From Fibrella arboris (GTDB lineage Bacteria; Bacteroidota; Bacteroidia; Cytophagales; Spirosomataceae): 64,000 nucleotides of DNA. Below the pieces are notes generated by a model. The model was not told the DNA's origin. It made no database searches and saw only the letters and a program-made list of their open reading frames with translations. Below, in pieces: positions 42,788 through 50,499 of the stretch (the stretch's first letter is position 1; every line of letters begins with the position of its first letter). The stretch spans positions 62,001 to 126,000 of the forward strand of contig NZ_JBGGWE010000011.1 in assembly GCF_041321095.1 (NCBI RefSeq), read 5' to 3'. The position numbers and the translations under genes are program-made.

Positions 42788-43138
42788 TCAGTTTGGCGAC
42801 AATCTGCCCCGCATGAGCAAATCCAGGTCAAGGCGCAGGCAGGCCAGGTTCAGGCCGCGGGCCAGTTGATCGCGTTCGCCTTCGGTCAGGTGCAGGCCAA
42901 TTGCCTGGAACCCCGCCCGAACCATCGTATCACGTACATCGAGCAGGCCAACTACATACCGGCTGGCCGTAGCCAGGTTATCGAGCCGCCGGATCAACGC
43001 GTATAGATCGGTCAGGTTTAGCGTCATGGTGATAGTCCGAAAGTCTAGTTCAATCGCTCCGCAGCAGCGGCATTGGGCAAGCAGTAAACCGGGTTCATCA
43101 ACCAGAATACGGTGCGACGCGTGCTTGTCAGCCTTCAT
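42788..43138 (-). CDS. Small CXXC protein, DUF6686-like (copy 2)
   Basis: A 116-residue protein. AQCRCCGAIELDFRTITMTLNLTDLYALIRRLDNL near the middle resembles the DUF6686 pattern as I recall it (C-x-x-C, then a short strand and a helix). It is a diverged paralogue of the next gene upstream, 5 bp away. The Cys pair may bind a metal. It is the last gene of the likely iron-uptake locus. Confidence 0.55.
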   Translation of the reverse strand: MKADKHASHRILVDEPGLLLAQCRCCGAIELDFRTITMTLNLTDLYALIRRLDNLATASRYVVGLLDVRDTMVRAGFQAIGLHLTEGERDQLARGLNLACLRLDLDLLMRGRLSPN

Positions 43139-43143
43139 ACCGA

Positions 43144-43497
43144 TCAGTGCAGGCGTTGACTTAACTTCAGGATACGCTCAGCTTCCAGGATGGGCGCCGC
43201 TTCGGTCAGCAGGGCGCAGAGGTTAGTCAGATCGTCGTCAGAAAACAGCAGAAAGTAGTTCGGCATGGGTGTTGGCAGCATCACCTCTTTGCCATGCGTT
43301 GTGCTGATCGGGTGCATCGCCAACCGGTTCTGCATCATCTCGACAAAGGCCTCGAACTGATCGAGCGTCAGGCAGAACAGCGAATTCTGAAAGGCCACAT
43401 TGATGGTGCGGCAACCGGCACACATGCCAACGTACCCAAATCCGTTCTCGGCAAATGTTCTGAACCGGTGCCCCGGTGCGGTTTGGTTGTGATTCAT
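43144..43497 (-). CDS. Small CXXC protein, DUF6686-like (copy 1)
   Basis: A 117-residue protein. GYVGMCAGCRTINVAFQNSLFCLTLDQFEAFVEMM fits the same pattern (C-x-x-C, aromatic strand, then a helix). It shares length and layout with the gene that follows it by 5 bp, so the pair arose by tandem duplication. Function unknown; position beside a siderophore receptor and a PepSY protein hints at iron handling. Confidence 0.6.
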   Translation of the reverse strand: MNHNQTAPGHRFRTFAENGFGYVGMCAGCRTINVAFQNSLFCLTLDQFEAFVEMMQNRLAMHPISTTHGKEVMLPTPMPNYFLLFSDDDLTNLCALLTEAAPILEAERILKLSQRLH

Positions 43498-43637
43498 AAC
43501 GAGCTAGTGAGCCATGTGGCCGGTTAATTGGAAAATCGGATTGACTGCCTGTGGTGCCTGTGCGGGCGGCCGGTCCAGAAAAACCAGCCGCCACGCCAGG
43601 ACTTGGTTGCCGCTTGCACGGCAAGATCAGGTAAGCG

Positions 43638-43808
43638 TCATGAACCCATCGGGCTGGTCGGATTCACGCCCGTGGTTGCGTCGGCGGCCAGGCTCGTCAC
43701 TGCCTGCGCCTGAACGGGAATAGCGACTGGCGTAGTGTCCTCTTTTTTGCCGGCAAATGAGATGGCCCGTGTACCCGTCAGCAGAAGGGTTTGATAGGTG
43801 ATCTTCAT
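43638..43808 (-). pseudogene. Degenerate lipoprotein N-terminus lacking its lipobox Cys
   Basis: A 56-codon frame: MKITYQTLLLTGTRAISFAG, then KKEDTTPVAIPVQAQ, ending NPTSPMGS. Bacteroidota lipoproteins commonly read ...AISFAxCKKEDxTP; here the Cys before KKED is missing and an Arg interrupts the hydrophobic core. Together with the small size this suggests a decayed lipoprotein of the iron locus. A genuine short peptide is the alternative. Confidence 0.4.
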
Positions 43809-43878
43809 CGGGGCCAACCAGCCTTAGTGCGTTTTATCGGCTGGCGGAGCCGGGCAACGTACCCAGTTTTTAAGGAGG

Positions 43879-45081
43879 TCAGGTACGTTCCCGTAGCGGA
43901 TAAGTGACTGGCCTTTTACGCGTAGCTGACGTAGTTCGGCCTGCTGAAACGGGTAGGACTTTCCCGGCCTTTCTGCGGCGCCCCAGCCAGATCAGGAAGC
44001 CCGTGACGGGTAGGCTGGCGGCCATCAGGCTAAAACAAAACGCGATGATTTTTCCGGGTAATCCCCAGATCGCCCCTACGTGGATATCGTAGTTCATGCG
44101 CAGGAGCTTATCGGCGGGTTTCGCCTCGTGAAACCGACCGTAGATGTGGTGAACAGGTAATTCCTTCAGCGTGTACTGATCGAAATAGCGGTAGTCTATT
44201 TTCCAGAATGTGCCTTCTTCTGTATTGATATTCACCGCAATGGAGGCCGTATCGGTATCCGGTATGTGTACTTCCATTGTTTTCGCCGCCGGGTTTTCGG
44301 CCTGCATCCGGGTCCAGATGCGGTCAATGGCGGGTGCCTGTTCTGTGGTAACTGGCTGCTTTGGCCGTGCCGACACCGCCTCCTGAAACAGGGTGGATTT
44401 GGTGCCGCCCGCCAGCGTGTACACCGATGTTGAGAACCATTGAAACCCCCATATCAGGCCTGTCAGCACCAGAATGATAACTACCCACGACGAGTAAAAG
44501 CCAATGATGTTGTGCAGGTCGTAATTTTTCCGTTTCCATTGCAGCCCTTCTTTCCACTTGAACCAGAACCGTTGCGTAGCCGCCGCTTTGTTTCTGGGCC
44601 ACCACAACACGATGCCGGACATAAGCATGAACAGAAAAGTCAGCGTGGTATAGGCCACCACGGGCTGACCAATAGCGGGCGGAAGCCAGAGGTAGTAATG
44701 ACCATCGAGCACGATTCGGAAGAAGTCCTCGTCCATGTTCTTCACCTTCAGCACCTCGCCCGTATATGGATTCAGGTACACCAGGAAGTAATACGACGGA
44801 TCGAACTGGAAGAAAATGGCCTGTGCCGCCTTTTCCGGCCCCGAATACATCACGGCGTGCAGATGCTTGCCCGGCAGTTGTGCCGTAGCAATCGCCTGCA
44901 GTTTTGAGGGCGGCAGGAAGGCGGCCTTCTGCGCGGTAACGTACCTGAACGGCTGGGTGGCGTTCTGAATCTCCTCCTGAAAGGCATACAGACAGCCCGT
45001 GATGCTGATAACAAACACCACCGCCCCGGATAGTAACCCGAACCAAAGATGAAGCTGTCGTATGATTTTTTTAAGGGACAT
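43879..45081 (-). CDS. PepSY-associated membrane protein (ferric-siderophore reductase type)
   Basis: A 400-residue protein with four membrane segments (~12-35, ~150-170, ~200-220, ~345-370). LHLWFGLLSGAVVFVISITGCLYAF at the N-terminus, HYYLWLPPAIGQPVV, DLHNIIGFYSSWVVIILVLTGLIWGF and YDIHVGAIWGLPGKI, each with a conserved His, mark the PepSY_TM family. Members next to TonB siderophore receptors are thought to reduce ferric siderophores in the periplasm using membrane-bound haem. It follows the receptor gene by 56 bp. Confidence 0.88.
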   Translation of the reverse strand: MSLKKIIRQLHLWFGLLSGAVVFVISITGCLYAFQEEIQNATQPFRYVTAQKAAFLPPSKLQAIATAQLPGKHLHAVMYSGPEKAAQAIFFQFDPSYYFLVYLNPYTGEVLKVKNMDEDFFRIVLDGHYYLWLPPAIGQPVVAYTTLTFLFMLMSGIVLWWPRNKAAATQRFWFKWKEGLQWKRKNYDLHNIIGFYSSWVVIILVLTGLIWGFQWFSTSVYTLAGGTKSTLFQEAVSARPKQPVTTEQAPAIDRIWTRMQAENPAAKTMEVHIPDTDTASIAVNINTEEGTFWKIDYRYFDQYTLKELPVHHIYGRFHEAKPADKLLRMNYDIHVGAIWGLPGKIIAFCFSLMAASLPVTGFLIWLGRRRKAGKVLPVSAGRTTSATRKRPVTYPLRERT

Positions 45082-45137
45082 AGTCGTTAAGGACCATCGC
45101 GTTTCACGGTCAGTAAGTGATCAAGTGACAATGAATT

Positions 45138-47468
45138 TTAGAATCGGTAAGCCACGGTAAGCCGGGAATTACGGGGCGGCTCTGTCTGCCAGAAGTAATA
45201 GTTGCTATAGGTGTAGTAAGCCCCGCCTACGTATAAATAGCTGTTCAACAGGTTGTTGACATTGAATGCTACCGAGAATCGGTTGGTAGTATACGACACC
45301 GCCCCATCGAGCCGGACATATTCTTTCATGGCCTGGCTGGTGCCGTCGAACACGTACCACGACGAGCGCCCTTCCTGGTACTGACCACCCAGCGAAACAC
45401 CCCAGCCCCGCAGGGTACCTCCCGTTGCTTTATACGACAACCAGGCGTTGGCAATGTGCCGGGTCGAGCCCGGAACGGCTACGCCTACGTTTTCTAGCCT
45501 GGTATCTTTCGTCACTTTCGAGTCTGTATACGCATAGTTCAGCGTTAGGTCGAGACCGTGAACAACCTGGCCGCGCAAATCCATCTCGATACCCTGCGTT
45601 TGGGTCTGCCCCAGTTGCACCGAAAAGTTCTGATGGATGGGGTCGGCCGTTAACACGTTGTTCTTGGTGATCCGGTAAGCCGACAGCGTAGAGGTCCAGA
45701 GGCCGCCGAGCCACTCCTTTTTCAGGCCGATCTCGTTGTTTGTGCCCGTGATTGGTTTGAAGCTGTTGCCGGCAAAGTCGCCCCCGGCTTGCGGCACATA
45801 CGCCTGGTCATAGACGCCATAGACGCTGGTAGTCTTGTTGAGCAGGTAGCTGAAACCCAGTCGGGGCGTAAACTTACCGGCTTTGACTGTTCCGCTATAC
45901 GGATCAACGTTCTGCGAGGTGGTGTACCGGCCGGCAATGGTCAGTTTCAGGCGGTCGGCCAGCAGGTGAATCTCATCCTGTGCGTAGATACCCGTATAAG
46001 ACTGGTTGTAGTTGACGCCCCGTTCGCGCAGGCTCAGGCTGCGGTCATAGGTGGGGTACGCGCTGCCCGGAACCTGCCCGTACACCGGATTACTCAGCAA
46101 CAGCCCCGGAAACGAACCGCCCTGCGACCAGTCGGCAATGTATTCTTTCTGGCCCATATCGAGACCCGCCAGCATCCGATGAACCACCGCGCCCGTATGC
46201 ACCTCGCCATTGACGAAGAACTGACCCAGTCTGTTGGTACCCTGCGTATCCCAGATACTGGCCCCCCGCTTTAGTGTATCGCCCGAAATACCCGATGGCC
46301 AGATGCTTTGCCCTACCTGATTATAGGCCATGTAGGCTACTTGCCCCGTGAATTTCCAGTTGTCGTCGATGGCGTGACTCAGGGTCAGAAACAACGAATG
46401 ATCGTTGATATTGGTCGGCGACATATTGGGCTCAGCCGAGGTAAAGTTGACCGGTAAATCGCCGTACCCTTTGCTGGAGAACGCGTAGTTCGAGCCAATC
46501 ATCGACATCTGGCTATACTGGTACGTGTATTCGGCCGTGAGCGAGGTGCGGTCGTTGAACTTGTAGCGGATGACCGGCACCACCGATACCCGGTTGTTAT
46601 ACTCAAAGTCGCGGTGCGAACCCTTCGCTTGTCCCAGTACATTCAGGCGGTACAGCAGCTTGCCATCTTTGCTCAGCATACCATCCAGGTCGACCGTCGA
46701 ACGATACAGGTTGAAGCTGCCCAGGGTCATGCTGGCTTCGCCTTTGTTGATGCCCGTTGGTTTCTTGGTCACCACGTTATAAAAGCCGCTGGGCTCGCCG
46801 TTGGCCAGCATAAAGCCCGCTGGCCCCTTCACAAACTCAATGCGCTCAACCATGCTCATGTCTTCCGTCAGCGGACCAAACGGCATTTCGATGTTCATTC
46901 CATTCCGAAAGGCCGCTATGCGGGAGCCGCGCATATTGAGCTGGGCATAATTGTCCCAGTGTTCGGCGCGGGTAACGCCACTCACGTTGCGGGTCACGCC
47001 TTCGAGCATATCGAAGATCTGCTGATCCTGAAGTACCTGCTTCGTCACGACCTGAATGTTCTGGGGGATCTCGAGCAGCGGCGTTCGCAGTCGAAGCGAA
47101 ATAGACGGATAGTCGGCCACGTATTTACTAGGATTGGCCAGCACGACCACTTCCTGCAACTGCCGACTGTCCGACGAGATCATTATGTCCAGATCAAGCG
47201 TTTGGCCATCGGTCAGGGTAACGGCTTTGTTCTGCGCTTCGAGGCCCACAAAACTGGCCTGGAGCGTATAGTTGCCAGCCTTCAGATTGGTCAGTTCGTA
47301 GTCGCCGGTCTGATTGGCGGTGGTTCCCCGGTTGGTACCTTTCAGGACGACGTTGACAAACTCGGCGGGCTGGCCATCAGAGGTGGTAATGCGTCCTTTT
47401 ATGGTGGCGGTCTGCGCGGCTGCACAGAGGCTTATAAGCAGGAACGATATGGTAAGTAAACGATTCAT
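45138..47468 (-). CDS. TonB-dependent siderophore receptor
   Basis: A 776-residue receptor. Signal peptide, CarboxypepD_reg-like domain (~22-100; TIKGRITTSDGQPAEFVNVV), a plug with PLLEIPQNIQVVTKQVLQDQ and RNVSGVTRAEHWDNYAQLNMRG, then VERIEFVKGPAGFMLANGEPSGFYNVVTKKP, all typical of FhuE/FoxA-like siderophore receptors, and a barrel ending NSRLTVAYRF. It imports ferric siderophore. It lies downstream of a broken receptor gene and its promoter, and upstream of the PepSY protein. Confidence 0.92.
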   Translation of the reverse strand: MNRLLTISFLLISLCAAAQTATIKGRITTSDGQPAEFVNVVLKGTNRGTTANQTGDYELTNLKAGNYTLQASFVGLEAQNKAVTLTDGQTLDLDIMISSDSRQLQEVVVLANPSKYVADYPSISLRLRTPLLEIPQNIQVVTKQVLQDQQIFDMLEGVTRNVSGVTRAEHWDNYAQLNMRGSRIAAFRNGMNIEMPFGPLTEDMSMVERIEFVKGPAGFMLANGEPSGFYNVVTKKPTGINKGEASMTLGSFNLYRSTVDLDGMLSKDGKLLYRLNVLGQAKGSHRDFEYNNRVSVVPVIRYKFNDRTSLTAEYTYQYSQMSMIGSNYAFSSKGYGDLPVNFTSAEPNMSPTNINDHSLFLTLSHAIDDNWKFTGQVAYMAYNQVGQSIWPSGISGDTLKRGASIWDTQGTNRLGQFFVNGEVHTGAVVHRMLAGLDMGQKEYIADWSQGGSFPGLLLSNPVYGQVPGSAYPTYDRSLSLRERGVNYNQSYTGIYAQDEIHLLADRLKLTIAGRYTTSQNVDPYSGTVKAGKFTPRLGFSYLLNKTTSVYGVYDQAYVPQAGGDFAGNSFKPITGTNNEIGLKKEWLGGLWTSTLSAYRITKNNVLTADPIHQNFSVQLGQTQTQGIEMDLRGQVVHGLDLTLNYAYTDSKVTKDTRLENVGVAVPGSTRHIANAWLSYKATGGTLRGWGVSLGGQYQEGRSSWYVFDGTSQAMKEYVRLDGAVSYTTNRFSVAFNVNNLLNSYLYVGGAYYTYSNYYFWQTEPPRNSRLTVAYRF

Positions 47469-47490
47469 TCAGGTTGTATTTTGTAGGTAA

Positions 47491-48191
47491 TCAGACTTGT
47501 TTAATGGTAAGCTTATGCACCCAGTCCCGGCGGAGGCTGGCGTATCCGAGCCGTCCGGCCAGTGAGGGTATGTATTGTGGATCAGTGTAGCCCGCCGTTT
47601 CCGGCTTGAGGCTGTAGCCGCCCGGCTGGTACCGACTCCCGAACAGGTAGAGACCAGTTTTTCCGCCTCGCAGCGACACGTCGTCCATCAGGTCACTCGT
47701 GCGGTTGGCGCCGTAACGTGCCGACAGGCTTCCGTTTGTCTGCCCCGGGTTTTCGGTGATGCAGTTAACCACGCCCGCCAGTGCTTCCCCTACAAACTCG
47801 ACGATGGCCCCTTCACCACCCCGATCTGTTTGATGTTTCCGACGGTGAGTCGGCTTAGTTCGAGGGTCCCGGCTGTGCGGCCCACCAGCGGTTCACCATC
47901 GACCAGAATCAGCGCGTAGTCGGGGCCGAATTGCTGCACCTGAAGGCCTTGCCCATGATCATTGAGCAGGGCCAGCCTCATCTGGCCACGCAAACTATCG
48001 TTGAGCCGCAGACTGCCCGACTGCCGAATCGGCGGTTGACCAATAACCGTCACGCGCATCGGGGGCGAACCCACCCGGCGTTCGGTGGGAGTCGCTGTAA
48101 CCAACACGGTATCAAGCTGTTTGGCCCCTGATGAATCAGGTAGTTGCGCAGGCAGTTGGTGAACCAACAGGAGGAGTAACACGGCAAGCAT
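47491..48191 (-). pseudogene. Frameshifted, truncated TonB-dependent receptor
   Basis: The first frame (48191 to ~47790) gives a signal peptide and plug: LDTVLVTATPTERRVGSPPM, QFGPDYALILVDGEPLVGRT, QIGVVKGPSSSL, then a stop. The next frame continues with GEALAGVVNCITENPGQTNG and early barrel sequence, ending WVHKLTIKQV. In intact receptors this reads SSLYGSEALAGVVN, so a few bases are lost at the break. About 500 barrel residues are absent. It keeps a perfect promoter and sits first in the iron locus. Confidence 0.82.
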
Positions 48192-48217
48192 CGTTGAGCA
48201 AATCAGAAAGTCTGTTG

Positions 48218-48249
48218 CAAACGTAGATCTTGTTTATATTTATTCCAAA
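48218..48249 (-). promoter_or_regulatory. Complete Bacteroidota promoter for the iron locus
   Basis: On the minus strand TTTG (48246-48249) and TACGTTTG (48218-48225) are both exact consensus boxes, 20 nt apart. The -7 box is 26 nt before the pseudogene ATG. Confidence 0.75.
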
Positions 48250-48281
48250 TAAAAATTAACCTTGTTTAGATATTTTCTAAA
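48239..48281. promoter_or_regulatory. Two palindromic operator-like sites over the iron-locus promoter
   Basis: TTTATT-3nt-AATAAA (48239-48253) overlaps the -33 box, and TTTAGA-5nt-TCTAAA (48265-48281) lies just upstream. Spacing and AT-richness recall Fur-like boxes. The regulator is inferred, not shown. Confidence 0.5.
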
Positions 48282-48316
48282 TAAATAGCGTGACTGACTA
48301 GGCGATAAACAGAAAA

Positions 48317-48336
48317 AGGCACCCACCCGGATGCCT
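48317..48336 (-). terminator. Terminator for the dioxygenase gene
   Basis: AGGCACCC ... GGATGCCT forms a stem with one mismatch; on the minus strand it is followed by TTTTTC. It lies about 180 bp past the dioxygenase stop. Sequence 48337-48517 shows no gene. Confidence 0.6.
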
Positions 48337-48517
48337 CTTTTACTGCACTGTATGTCACTCTTCGTTTATGCTTCGTCAACTGGATTCTCATCGTAGGTCA
48401 CGCTGGCGAGCTTTTATCCAGGTAATAGATCTGGTCGGCCGGGATCAGCTAACCAGTTCTTCGTTACAAGTACCCGTAAATGCCCCGTCACCCGCAGATC
48501 AAACAAGTGATGGACCG

Positions 48518-49288
48518 CTAGGCTTTGACAACGATGGCGTGCGTCAGCACGTACCCGGCGGCCACGCTGCCCGATACCGTAGCCAACTCGGTCGTGAATC
48601 CGTCAGCGAACACATTGTCGCGTTCGTTCAGCGTATCCTGCGCGCCTTTGGTATAGCCATATGCACTCGCCGTAGTGTATACCGTATTCGACACGGCGTA
48701 GGGGAAAGCGATCTGGGTGACCAGCAAGGACTTACCCGCCGAATTGTAGATGTGTACGTGAATGTGCGGGGCGCGACCCGAATACCAGCCGGGGAAGATC
48801 GACGTGAAGCTGACCAGCCCGTTGCTGTCTGTCGTTTGCCGACCGCGCAGGAAATCAACGTTCTGGAAGTTCACGCTTTGCATACCCGACCCACCATATT
48901 CCGAATAATACCCGTCTTTATCACAATGCCATACATCAACGATAGCCCCCGCCAGAGCGGCACAACTGGCGCTGGCATTGTTGATGGTAATGTTCATGGT
49001 GAAGGGCACACCCGTCCGGTCGGCCCGGATGTCTTTCCGCACAAAGTTGGCGGGCACTTTAGTGGGGAAAGGGCCTTCCGTTTCAGCGGGGGTTACGGTG
49101 CAGTTTCCACTGGAAACGCTTGTGGTTGTGCCGGGCGTGGTAACCGTTGCACTGCCGGGTGTTGTGGTGCCGGTTATTGTTGTTGGGTCAATCGATGTAC
49201 TGTCACTACAGGCGTCGATGACGGGCAAAACAGCGACGATGCCCAGCAGGCTGCCAAAGCCGCGTTTCAAAAATTCGCTACGTTCCAT
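48518..49288 (-). CDS. Exported intradiol ring-cleavage dioxygenase-like protein
   Basis: A 256-residue protein. The N-terminus (MERSEFLKRGFGSLLGIVAVLPVIDAC) looks like a Tat-type signal with a lipobox Cys ~27, but only one Arg precedes SEFLK. After a Thr/Gly-rich spacer comes ETEGPFPTKV, the dioxygenase core with DVWHCDKDGYYSEYG (Tyr ligand) and FPGWYSGRAPHIHVHI (Tyr, His, His ligands of ferric iron). Intradiol enzymes cleave catechols; exported Bacteroidota members have unknown substrates. The tatA gene lies immediately upstream in the same direction. Confidence 0.85.
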   Translation of the reverse strand: MERSEFLKRGFGSLLGIVAVLPVIDACSDSTSIDPTTITGTTTPGSATVTTPGTTTSVSSGNCTVTPAETEGPFPTKVPANFVRKDIRADRTGVPFTMNITINNASASCAALAGAIVDVWHCDKDGYYSEYGGSGMQSVNFQNVDFLRGRQTTDSNGLVSFTSIFPGWYSGRAPHIHVHIYNSAGKSLLVTQIAFPYAVSNTVYTTASAYGYTKGAQDTLNERDNVFADGFTTELATVSGSVAAGYVLTHAIVVKA

Positions 49289-49329
49289 ACGTTCAGGGTA
49301 ATAAACAGAAGGGATAATTGATCAGGTAA

Positions 49330-49500
49330 TTAGTTGGCCGATGGGCCATTGATGGTTGCTTTCGCCTCTTGAGTAGCGTCTTTAAATTCACGGATACCGG
49401 TGCCTAAGCCACGCGCCAGTTCGGGCAATTTTTTAGCGCCAAAAAACAGGAGAATGACTGATAGAATGAGTACGATTTCGGAGGTGCCTAAGCCTGGCAT
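49330..49500 (-). CDS. tatA: Sec-independent translocase subunit TatA
   Basis: A 56-residue protein, ATG 49498-49500 to TAA 49330-49332. It has MPGLGTSEIVLILSVILLFFGAKKLPELARGLGTGIREFK: one short membrane helix, then the F-G-x-K-K-L-P hinge and an amphipathic helix with a Gly-rich beginning, and a polar tail. These are the TatA hallmarks. It lies 41 bp upstream of the dioxygenase gene, which carries a Tat-like signal, so it is probably a dedicated copy. Confidence 0.88.
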   Translation of the reverse strand: MPGLGTSEIVLILSVILLFFGAKKLPELARGLGTGIREFKDATQEAKATINGPSAN

Positions 49501-49546
49501 AGTTTACGTTGTTTACGATGATCTATCCCTATAGCGTATAAAAAAA

Positions 49547-49568
49547 GCCTTTCGTTGCGTCGAAAGGC
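49547..49568 (-). terminator. Terminator of the LytTR regulator gene
   Basis: GCCTTTCG ... CGAAAGGC stem (49547-49554/49561-49568); on the minus strand it is followed by a run of six T. Confidence 0.75.
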
Positions 49569-49630
49569 CAGTTAGCGGTCAATGGACCAAATCTGTCGGT
49601 AAAACAGGACGTACCTGGTTCGGCGGCTGC

Positions 49631-50350
49631 TTATGAGCGGAAACGGGCTTGCAGTGCGGCCTCGTAACTGGCTCCGATTGGTATGTCCCGCCCCGCCAGC
49701 CGGATGGTTTTATTACGGATTCCTTCGATACGGCTAAACGGAACGATGAACGACCGATGCACCCGAATGAAGGGCGCGTTGGGCGCGTCAACCCCAGGCA
49801 GTTTCTCCAGCAGTGCCTTCATGGTCATACGGGCCACAATGGGGTGGTTCGTCGACGCGAGGTGGATTTTCAGGTAGTCGTCCAATCCTTCGATGAGCAG
49901 AATGTCGGCGTAGGCAATTTTATAGATGGTATAATCGGCCCGGATGTAAAGGTAATCGTCGGCGGGTTTACTGCGCTGCTGCCAGTTGACATAGTCATTG
50001 GCCTTCGTGACGGCCTGCAAAAATCGCTCGAATGTGAACGGTTTCAGCAGGTAATCGACGGCGTTTAGCGTAAACCCTTCCACTGCATAGTCGGCATAGG
50101 CGGTTGTGAAAATCACCAGGGGCGGGGTACGTTCCGTAGCACTGATAGCCCGGTAAAAATCTGTTCCGGAAATAAACGGCATGTTGATGTCCAGAAACAG
50201 CAGGTCTGTTCCCAACTGCGTAATGTGCTGCTGGGCGTCGTCGGTGCGGGTAAAGGTCTGTTGCAGGTCAATGAAATCTACCTGCTGGCAGAAGTGGCTC
50301 AGCACGCGCAGGGCAGGTGGTTCGTCGTCGAGTGCAATGGCCCGAATCAT
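49631..50350 (-). CDS. LytTR-family response regulator (second copy)
   Basis: A 239-residue protein, paralogous to the regulator at 36326-37039. It starts MIRAIALDDEPPALRVL; receiver Asp in LLFLDINMPFISG, Lys in AVDYLLKPFTFERF; LytTR domain with YLYIRADYTIYKIAYADILLIEGLDDYLKIH and FIRVHRSFIVPFSRI. Its partner kinase is probably the LytS-type gene at 51846-52949, separated from it by a hydrolase gene and a palindrome. Confidence 0.93.
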   Translation of the reverse strand: MIRAIALDDEPPALRVLSHFCQQVDFIDLQQTFTRTDDAQQHITQLGTDLLFLDINMPFISGTDFYRAISATERTPPLVIFTTAYADYAVEGFTLNAVDYLLKPFTFERFLQAVTKANDYVNWQQRSKPADDYLYIRADYTIYKIAYADILLIEGLDDYLKIHLASTNHPIVARMTMKALLEKLPGVDAPNAPFIRVHRSFIVPFSRIEGIRNKTIRLAGRDIPIGASYEAALQARFRS

Positions 50351-50404
50351 GGCAGGGTTGAGAACGTGTTGGGGGGTATGTTAGGTGATGACGTTATGGA
50401 TAGG

Positions 50405-50477
50405 TAGTGCGTTGCGCTGTTGGCTTCGCGCTGTAGGCCCTTCGACCGCAGCGCGAAGCCAACAGCGCAACGCACTA
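50405..50477. repeat. Perfect 29-bp inverted repeat
   Basis: The arms 50405-50433 and 50449-50477 are fully complementary with a 15-nt loop. It lies between the hydrolase stop and the LytTR regulator start, all on the minus strand. Confidence 0.75.
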
Positions 50478-50499
50478 TTTATCAGCACCTTGCATTTAC

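Noticed and set aside
46614..47459. A 281-codon plus frame opposite the siderophore receptor
   Set aside because: It lies entirely antisense to a gene with full receptor signatures; composition is atypical (His/Gln-rich) and no motif is seen.
48368..49321. A 317-codon open frame on the plus strand opposite the dioxygenase gene
   Set aside because: It is a shadow of the minus-strand gene, whose product has clear dioxygenase motifs; the plus frame has no recognisable domain and starts inside intergenic DNA.
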